Below are positions 57,694-64,000 of a DNA stretch of 64,000 nt, piece by piece. Made by a program: the position numbers and the translations under genes. The stretch lies in the NCBI RefSeq assembly GCF_033115175.1, contig NC_084838.1, forward strand, positions 41,643,468 through 41,707,467, in the 5' to 3' direction. Each line of letters starts with the position of its first letter. Within the stretch, counting starts at the first letter, position 1. The notes under the pieces are model-generated. The model was not told where the DNA came from and made no database searches. It was given only the letters and a program-made list of their open reading frames with translations. Source of the stretch: Lepus europaeus. Its lineage: Eukaryota > Chordata > Mammalia > Lagomorpha > Leporidae.

Positions 57694-58358
57694 ACGTCCT
57701 GGTTCTTCCTCTGTGTCCCTCGGGAGTCCACCGCTCATAACCACTGAAACAAAAAGCTTTAGAGGAAGGAGGGCCCAGATGCCCTCTACTTAGAAATATG
57801 TAAAAACTGACTGACCATAACACATTTTGCTAAATCAAGATAAAGTAGAAATGTCAAAGAAATGTTTATTGTGGCAGATTTTCAGAAGTGCTGCCTTGAT
57901 TGTTGGGGCAGGGTTCAAGCCAGCGTGCCCTTGGAAGGCGAGAGGTAGATTGGTATGTGGGGCCAGGGGCAGCGCAGGGTTGGCATGGGGGGACCCTAAG
58001 ACCGCCTGGAATTCCAGGACCTCTGGGTAAGGACTTTGTTTGTAGGGGCACAGCACATGGGAAGCAGACTCGTAGGCCACTGTGGGAGACCCGGGCTTAC
58101 ACCCACTTTGTCACCAGCTGGTTTTCCTGATAAACACAGAAGTAGCACTGTATTCTTGGAAAGAGGAAGGCTCCACTTTCTACTATCAGTGTCTTCTCTG
58201 AGATATCTGAGCCTTGGTTTAAAAGAAAAAACCTGAGAAACGCCATGAAAAAGTTCCAGAGAGTGAAGAATCACTTGGAAAGCGTGTGTCCTCAGCAGGC
58301 TTCCTTTGGGAAGTCAGAACCTGCTGACCACAGGTCCTCTGTGTGTGTCTTTCCCTAG

Positions 58359-58481
58359 CCTACCTTATGTGCAGTATTTCGGAGGTGTCTCAGCTCTGAG
58401 TAAAGACCAGTTTCTCGCCATCAACGGATTTCCTAATAATTACTGGGGCTGGGGAGGAGAAGATGATGACATTTTTAACAG
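58359..58481 (+). CDS. B4GALT1: Beta-1,4-galactosyltransferase 1, exon 4
   Basis: This 123-nt exon completes Ser281 and encodes through Asn321 plus two bases of Arg322. It has Tyr287, the residue that favours UDP-Gal over UDP-GalNAc, and the family signature WGWGGEDDD at 310-318. In it Trp312 is in the small hinge loop that closes over the donor, and Glu315 and Asp316 contact the acceptor sugar. Acceptor is tttccctag|CCTACC, donor AACAG|GTAAGG. No key residue is missing. Confidence 0.98.
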
Positions 58482-58874
58482 GTAAGGGTCACAGCTTCCA
58501 TCCGGTCTCCCCTGCCAACCTTCACTTCCAGCATTTAAACCAGCGCTTGGTCATCCTGCATGGGTTTACCCCCGAGCAGGGGGCAGCCCCCATCCAGCCC
58601 CAGCCTACAGGTACTGAATTCCTGTAGGTACCAGGGAGAGGGGCGAGCTTTAGGAAAATGAGCCTCTGGAGTTTTGGATCAGCCTGGGAAGATGTAACCT
58701 GGGAGCCAAATGGGGGGCTGTGTTTGCTCCGACTTGCCGCGTGCCACTTTGTAGTGAAGGAACAAGCGTATGTCTTCGTCAGCATGACCTCTCCGTGTGC
58801 TTCCTTTCTGGTGTCAAACTTTCCTGGGCAGAGGCCTAACTTTTGTCACAAAGTTGTTGTGCTATATAGTTTTT

Positions 58875-59085
58875 GTTGTTTAAGATTGAATGATTTACTT
58901 GAAAGGCGGAGTTAGAGATCTCTGGTTCACTCCCCAAATGGTTGTAATGGCCAGGGTGGGGGCAGGCTGAAGCGAGGAGCCCAGAACTCCATCTGAGTCT
59001 CCCACTTGGGTGGCAGGGGCCCAAGCACTTGGACCATCTTCTCTGCTGCTTTCCCAGGTAAGTTAGCAGGGAGTGATTCTGGAAA
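58875..59085 (-). mobile_element. CSINE, reverse, head missing
   Basis: gtttaagattgaatgatttacttg tail without an (AG)n tract, body to cccaggtaagttagcaggga, then the sequence stops before the head. Confidence 0.78.
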
Positions 59086-59102
59086 CAAGAGTAGTTAGAA
59101 CT

Positions 59103-59428
59103 AAAGATTTATTTATTTATTTGAAAGAGTTACACACAGAGAGAGAGAGAGGGAGGGAGGGAGGTCTGTCTTCCATCAAATGGTTCACTTCCCAATTGGC
59201 CGCAATGGCTGGAGCTGTGCCGATCCGAAGACAGGAGCCAGGAGTTTCTTCCAGGTCTCCCATGCGGGTGCAGGGGCCCAAGGACTTGGGCCATCTTCTA
59301 CTGCTTTCCCAGGCCATAGCAGAGAGCTGGATGAGAAGAGGAGCAGCTGGGACTAGAACTGGCGCCCATATGGGATGCCAGCGCTTCAGGCCAGGGCATT
59401 ATCCCGCTGCGCCACAGCGATGGCCCCT
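59103..59428 (-). mobile_element. CSINE, reverse
   Basis: aaagatttatttatttatttg to gcgccacagcgatggcccc, following the truncated copy by about 17 bp. Well preserved. Confidence 0.9.
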
Positions 59429-60555
59429 GCAGTATTTGTAATATACATAGAAGAAGGTGGAGTAGTATAATGAATGCTGTGGGCCACCTGGTCCCTACAA
59501 TGTCCCACCTTATTTGTGGCCCAGAGCTGTTTCTAAGGTGGACACCCTTTATGGTGTAGGCTGTCGCCGCAGGTGGTAAACCACCCTACCCCCACCCCAG
59601 TGGCATTAGAAACCACCTGCTGCTCAGGCCTCCCTGGTACAGAGGCTTGCTTCAAGCCCACCAGCCAGAGGCAGGAAGCCCTTCTCCCTCTGGAAGCCAT
59701 CCTGAACTCCTCACTGAGTTTGAATCCAGAATACTTCCTGGTGTACGTTTCCTGAATTGAAATTAATTTGTTCAATTAACTAGAAGGTATCTGTCAAAAT
59801 GACACTGGAGTCATTTGAGGTTTACCTTTGTGTGAAAACTTGACACAGACCCAAGTCTTAACACAGGCTTTAAGGAGAACTCGAGTTTTAAAGCACGTGG
59901 GTTCATTATCCTCTGGGGCACACAGGGCACTGTGCCACGCAAGTCCAGTGAGGGAGGGCAACCAGAGCCCGGATATAGGAGTGAGACAGAAACAAACCTG
60001 CGTCCACCGAGCCATGTCCTGGGCAAGCAGCCTGGACCAGTGTCATAGTGTGCAGGGTCCAGATGATCCCATGGAGCTGAGTGGCCAGAACAGTTCCAGA
60101 GAGGGAGGGGGCAGTGAGGACTGGAAAGCAGCAGCTGAGAAGGATGGGTGAGGCGCCTTTCTCAAGAGATAAAGTCTGTAGCTCCTCCCATGCCCCTCCT
60201 GCCCCTGTGCAGGGCTCTGGGATCAGCACTCACAGGAGCCCCAGCCCCTGCCTTGTCCAAGATCAGCCAGTCCTCCCTCTTTTGGGAGTTCCTGCTGTCC
60301 AGGCTTGCATTTTGGTCCTCACTCCTTTTCCTTGGACCATCAGAGACCCCCCTGCCATGTGCTGGCTGCCTCTTGTCCTGTTCTCTGCCCTCGGGTCTCG
60401 AACTCCCTGCCAGAGAGATTTGGGCGTGGCCAAAGCTGCTGGGAAACATGGCAGGCAGGAGGCTGCTCTGGATGCTTTAGCTTTTGCCCTCCTTTTCTGC
60501 CTCGGCCCCTGTCCCTGCCTGTCCAGACCCTTTCAGGTCTCAGAAGGGCACAGAG

Positions 60556-61222
60556 GGGCTGGCGCTGTGGTATAGTGGGTTAAAGCCCAGGCCTCACTGG
60601 CGCCGTGGCTCAACAGGCTAATCCTCTGCCTGGTGGCGCTGGCACACCGGGTTCTAGTCCCGGTCGGGGCGCCAGATTCTGTCCTGGTTGCCCCCTTCCA
60701 GTCCAGCTCTCTGCTGTGGCCAGGGAGTGCAGTGGAGGATGGCTCAAGTGCTTGGGCCCTGCACCCCCTGGGAGACCAGGATAAGCACCTGGCTCCTGCC
60801 TTCGCTGCAGTGCGCCGGCCGTGGCGGCCATTGGAGGGTGAACCAATGGCAAAGGAAGACCTTTCTCTCTGTTTCTCTTTCTCTCTCACTGTCCACTCTG
60901 ACTGTTAAAAATAAAAAATAAATAAATAAATAAATAAATAAAAATAAAGCCCAGGCCTGCTGTGCCAACATCCCATATGAGCACTGGTTCAAGTCCTGGC
61001 TAGTCCACTTCCCATCCAGTTCTCTAATAGCCTGGGAAAGCAGTAGAAGATGACTCAAGTCCTTGGGCCCCTGCACCCATGTGGAAGACCCGGAAGAAGC
61101 TCCTGGCTTCAGATTGGCCCATCTCTAGCCGTTGAGGCCATCTGGGCAGTGAACCAGCAGATGAAAGACTGACCTCTCTCTGTAACTCTGCCTTTCAAAT
61201 AAATAAAATAAATCTTAAAGGG
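60556..61222 (+). mobile_element. Older CSINE split by a younger one
   Basis: The left part (60556-60594) has the ggggctggcgctgtggtatag head. The right part (60945-61222) continues from the A-box/B-box spacer through GGTTCAAGTCC to aaataaataaaataaatctt and a G run. The two join perfectly when the inserted SINE and one 14-bp duplicate are removed. Confidence 0.92.
60581..60958 (+). mobile_element. CSINE nested, perfect target duplication
   Basis: The inserted element is 60595-60944. TAAAGCCCAGGCCT flanks it at 60581-60594 and 60945-60958. Its tail is an (AAAT)n run of about 40 bp although its body is of the GGTTCTAGTCC subfamily. Confidence 0.96.
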
Positions 61223-61231
61223 GGGGGGGGG
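61220..61231. repeat. Poly(G) run of 12
   Basis: G homopolymer directly after the SINE tail. Confidence 0.85.
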
Positions 61232-61293
61232 CATGGCTGTTGCTAGAAGCCTCTATTGCTCTCTGAGGTCCCCATGCTCGCTGTGTCATCTGC

Positions 61294-61644
61294 ATGGTTT
61301 TTTGGTTTTTTTGTTTGTTTGGTTGGTTGGTTTTTTGTTTTTTGTTTTTTGTTTTTTTTTGGAAAGGCAGAGTTATAGAAACAGAGAGGGAGGTCTTCCA
61401 TCGTTGGTTCACTCCCCAAATGGCCGCAACATTCAGGACTGAGCCAGGCTGGAGCTAGGAGCTTTATCCAGGTCTCCCACATGGGAGCAAGGACCCAAGA
61501 ATTTGGGCCATCTTCTACTGCTTTCCCAGGCCGTTAGCAGGGAGATGGATCGGAAGTGAAGTAGCTGGGTCTTGAACCGGCGCCCATATTGGATGCTGCT
61601 GCCACAGGTGGAGGCTTCACTGCCTGTGCCACAGCCCGGGCCTC
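61294..61644 (-). mobile_element. CSINE, reverse, with T/G-rich tail
   Basis: The tail region (61294-61362) is a long T/G mosaic (ttgtttgtttggttggttgg). The body follows, and the head is ctgtgccacagcccgggcc. Confidence 0.85.
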
Positions 61645-61782
61645 GCCTGCATGCTTTCTGCCTGTGCTGACTCCCAGTGCTCCAGCAGACACCAGTTCAT
61701 TCTCACTCCGGCAGAGTTACTTCTTCCTCTGTGCCCGCAGCCTCACCTTGCCCCTGGCCACAGAAAGCCCGTCTCCTATGGT

Positions 61783-61797
61783 GGGGGGGGGGGGGGG
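61783..61797. repeat. Poly(G) run of 15
   Basis: G homopolymer about 165 bp upstream of the exon 5 acceptor, quadruplex-prone on the transcribed RNA. Confidence 0.88.
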
Positions 61798-61961
61798 CAG
61801 ACAACCTCCAGTGTGGACACCATGAGCTGCAGACGCAGTCGTGAAAGGACGTGGAGCCGGGATGGAAGGGCCGTGTCGCTCCACGAGCAGAGCAGGGCGG
61901 GGCCCCGGGTTCCAGCCGCTGGCATCTCTGTACTCCTGACTTGTCCCTTCACTCTTTGCAG

Positions 61962-62066
61962 GTTAGTTTTCAAAGGCATGTCCATATCTCGCCCAAATGC
62001 TGTAGTTGGGAGGTGTCGCATGATCCGCCACTCAAGAGACAAGAAGAATGAACCCAACCCTCAGAG
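61962..62066 (+). CDS. B4GALT1: Beta-1,4-galactosyltransferase 1, exon 5
   Basis: This 105-nt exon completes Arg322 and encodes through Gln356 plus two bases of Arg357. It has the RPNAVVGRCRMIRHSRDKK block. Met342 and His345 correspond to the two remaining Mn2+ ligands of the bovine enzyme (344 and 347 there). The mobile loop that closes over the donor begins right after. Acceptor is ctttgcag|GTTAGT. The donor GAG|GTGCAG is a poor match beyond GT, but the frame and the family sequence require it. Confidence 0.97.
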
Positions 62067-62217
62067 GTGCAGTCTATGTCCTTTTACAAGTTCTTTCCGC
62101 CTTAGCGCTGGTCGGGCGGCTGGGAGGGAAGCTCTGTGTGTGCGGCAGAGGTGGGGCCGGACAGGGGCAGGGCTTGTGTGTTGACGCCGCCCCCTTGCCC
62201 TTGTGCTCTTTCTGCAG
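62067..62217 (+). other. B4GALT1: B4GALT1 intron 5 (151 bp)
   Basis: A short, GC-rich phase 2 intron. The donor is GTGCAG, without the usual A at +4 or G at +5. The acceptor ccttgtgctctttctgcag is strong. If retained, translation would stop inside it at about 62182-62184, removing the last 43 residues. Confidence 0.93.
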
Positions 62218-62350
62218 GTTTGACCGCATCGCGCACACTAAGGAGACGATGCGCTCCGACGGTTTGAACTCACTCACCTACCAGGTGCTGGACATACAGA
62301 GAAACCCGTTGTACACCAAAATCACAGTGGACATCGGGACACCAAGCTAG
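62218..62350 (+). CDS. B4GALT1: Beta-1,4-galactosyltransferase 1, exon 6 (end)
   Basis: The last coding exon, 133 nt including TAG at 62348-62350. It completes Arg357 and encodes FDRIAHTKETM, SDGLNSLTYQVLD and the C-terminus ITVDIGTPS, giving 400 residues, close to human and bovine forms of about 398-402. The first part forms the end of the flexible loop and the acceptor and alpha-lactalbumin side of the site. Confidence 0.98.
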
Positions 62351-62818
62351 CGTCGTGGCACACTAATGAGAGACCTGAAGATGGCTGGAGACCACTGCTG
62401 GGTCTCTGCCATTCTCTGCTGGGCTGGCCCCTCTTGTTTTTTTAGCCGTCTGAGTGACAGGTGCCCTGCGCTCAGCATCCAGAAGCCTCTCCAAGATGAC
62501 CAGGACCAGTGGGAGATGTTCCCCCAGTGTGGCTGGACATGTGACTTCCTCGCTCTATCAGGTGTTTGTCAGTGTAGAAGCTGTCGGCCTTTCTTTTGTT
62601 TTGTTTTGGAGGGGTGAGAGAGTTTGACGGACTCATGGCGTCACCGTAGAGAGTCAGAACCTCGTGCGGCCCCAAATGCGGGGACCGTGGAGCTCATTCC
62701 CAGCCGGAGAACTGCTCGGTTGTTTGGAAATGGGTAAGAATTACTGGTGGTGTTCTTCCTACTTCGTGAAGAGTGGGTGACTGCTGCTGAAATCGATGTG
62801 CTATTTTTTGGTTGTCAT

Positions 62819-62840
62819 TGTGTGTGTGTGTGTGTGTGTG
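62819..62840. repeat. (TG)n microsatellite in 3' UTR
   Basis: About 11 uninterrupted TG units in the transcribed strand. Such UG repeats can bind CELF or TDP-43 type proteins in other genes; no function is shown here. Confidence 0.9.
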
Positions 62841-63312
62841 GTTGTCACATTTTTAACGGAAAAACACAACATCTGTAGCATTTTCACTTGTCCCCTCCCC
62901 ACCGCCATCCTTCAGTGGTGGGCAGCCATTACAATCCCTGTGTGTGGAGTCTCTTCTCAGCAGAATTCTAAGCCTTGGACCTTTGATCCTGCTCGTGTAT
63001 GAATTCCAAGGCAACTTAGCCATCAGAGCAAAAGCCATGGCTGTTCTCAGTGGCCTATCTCCGGATGGATTTCTGAATGTAAAGACTTTTTTTTAAGTAG
63101 CAGTTTGTAGTATTTTAAAGAAAGAACAAATCGAGTTCTGCTTGTGATCTAGTGTGATTAAGTGTTGATCCAAATCTGCCTAGGCTCTTTAGCGTTAAGT
63201 CATGACAATTTATTTTTCTGAGCATGCTATGTAAACTTGAATTTCCTATGTATTTTTATTGTGGTGTTTTAAATGTGGGGATGGGATTGAACTTTTTTTT
63301 TTTTTTTAGGGG

Positions 63313-63318
63313 ATTAAA
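63313..63318 (+). terminator. B4GALT1: Candidate poly(A) signal ATTAAA
   Basis: ATTAAA follows a run of about 14 T, with an A-rich stretch just after. It may be a minor upstream polyadenylation site of B4GALT1. Nothing beyond the hexamer supports it. Confidence 0.35.
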
Positions 63319-64000
63319 AAAATAATTATGTTGTCGTGGCCACAAATGGGCCTCTGATGCAGCTGCAGGCCAGGTTTTTTGTGCGCAGCAAAGTCACCTT
63401 CGGGGCCCTTGACAAGCGCAAGGCCTCCCGGTCAGCACTCTCGTGCCAGACCTGGAGCAGAGAGACCTGGGAGACAGGAGCCTCTGCCTTCCCTGGCACA
63501 GCTGCCCACCTCCCCCGCCCTCCCCAGGTGGGCAGGGTGGCGGGAACCTCAGTCGCTTCTGATTGACCCCTCAAGGCCCTGGCCTCCGCCTCTGCTCTGG
63601 CTCCAGCGGGGGCCTCCCTGGGGCGCTTCCACCCCCACCCTTGGACCCCCTGCATTCCCGGTCCTCCTCCTGCCTCCCCTTTCTCGCGGGCCCTGCCTCT
63701 CTCCTTCCTCCTCCTCCCTTCGTGTTCCTTTGCCTCTCGCCCGTGGCACTCAGGGTCAAACAGACTATTCATCCTCCAGCACGAATGTGCCTTTGAATTA
63801 TGATCTGGAAAGAAGTTTAGCTGAACCCACCTCCCCACCCTGTCCTGAGAACTGTGAGGGGGCCTCCCACCTCCTGCCCCCCTGTGTTTTTCGCAGGTGC
63901 TCCCACCTCGCTGTGAGCTAACCCACAGGTGCTTCACGGAAGGCCACCTCTGCCGTGAGATGGATAGGACGTCAGAGGCACTTCCTACCACTGAGCACCC

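Larger units (their letters stand above)
55402..58358 (+). other. B4GALT1: B4GALT1 intron 3 (3.0 kb)
   Basis: Phase 2 intron with donor GTAAGA and acceptor gtgtgtctttccctag. It contains three SINEs. The segments 55402-56078, 56953-57366 and 57694-58358 hold nothing I recognise. Confidence 0.95.
58482..61961 (+). other. B4GALT1: B4GALT1 intron 4 (3.5 kb)
   Basis: Phase 2 intron with donor GTAAGG and acceptor cttcactctttgcag. It contains five SINE copies and two G homopolymers. The stretch 59429-60555 (about 1.1 kb) holds nothing I recognise. Confidence 0.95.
62351..64000 (+). other. B4GALT1: B4GALT1 3' UTR, probably continuing
   Basis: About 1.65 kb after the stop with no SINE, compatible with the long 3' UTR of this gene in mammals (over 2 kb, from general knowledge). 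It includes a (TG)n tract at 62819-62840. A possible poly(A) signal ATTAAA lies at 63313-63318 after a T run. There is no clear downstream cleavage context, and the real 3' end may be beyond the window. No other gene was recognised in it. Confidence 0.75.

Overview
The window is mammalian genomic DNA, almost certainly lagomorph and most likely European rabbit (Oryctolagus cuniculus). More than 50 copies of a tRNA-derived SINE of the rabbit C-repeat (CSINE) type support this. The SINE head reads like GGCTGGCGCTGTGGCGCAG with a tRNA-like B box (GGTTCAAGTCC or GGTTCTAGTCC). It is followed by a fixed body of about 200 bp, a (CT)n tract, and either an AAATAAATAAA tail or a pure A tail. Species assignment rests on this recognition and has not been tested by alignment.

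One protein-coding gene dominates: B4GALT1 (beta-1,4-galactosyltransferase 1) on the + strand. All six coding exons are present, in frame and bounded by GT/AG: 10564-10981, 39006-39241, 55214-55401, 58359-58481, 61962-62066 and 62218-62350. Together they are 1203 nt and encode 400 residues. Intron sizes are about 28.0, 16.0, 3.0, 3.5 and 0.15 kb. Exon 1 lies in a CpG island with GC boxes and no obvious TATA box, and it carries two in-frame start codons 13 codons apart. These are the long and short forms known for this gene. The 3' UTR starts at 62351 and probably runs past the end of the window.

Positions 1-9700 are upstream intergenic DNA with about 16 SINEs and no gene I can recognise. Intron 1 holds, besides SINEs, pieces of old LINE-1 elements, two Tigger-type (pogo/mariner) DNA transposon relics, MIR fragments, a MER5A-like relic, and a processed RPL29 pseudogene on the minus strand at about 30001-30925. 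A younger SINE has landed in the 3' end of that pseudogene. Intron 2 holds three SINEs stacked in one target sequence next to a hAT-type MITE relic. Introns 3-5 carry SINEs, including one inserted in another with a perfect target duplication.

The least ordinary structure is a pair of inverted copies of about 300 bp (25927-26226 and 27429-27731) in intron 1. The copied unit spans the junction of two adjacent SINEs, so ordinary retrotransposition does not explain it. I found no novel gene system. The remaining long open frames are chance frames in GC-rich or SINE DNA.
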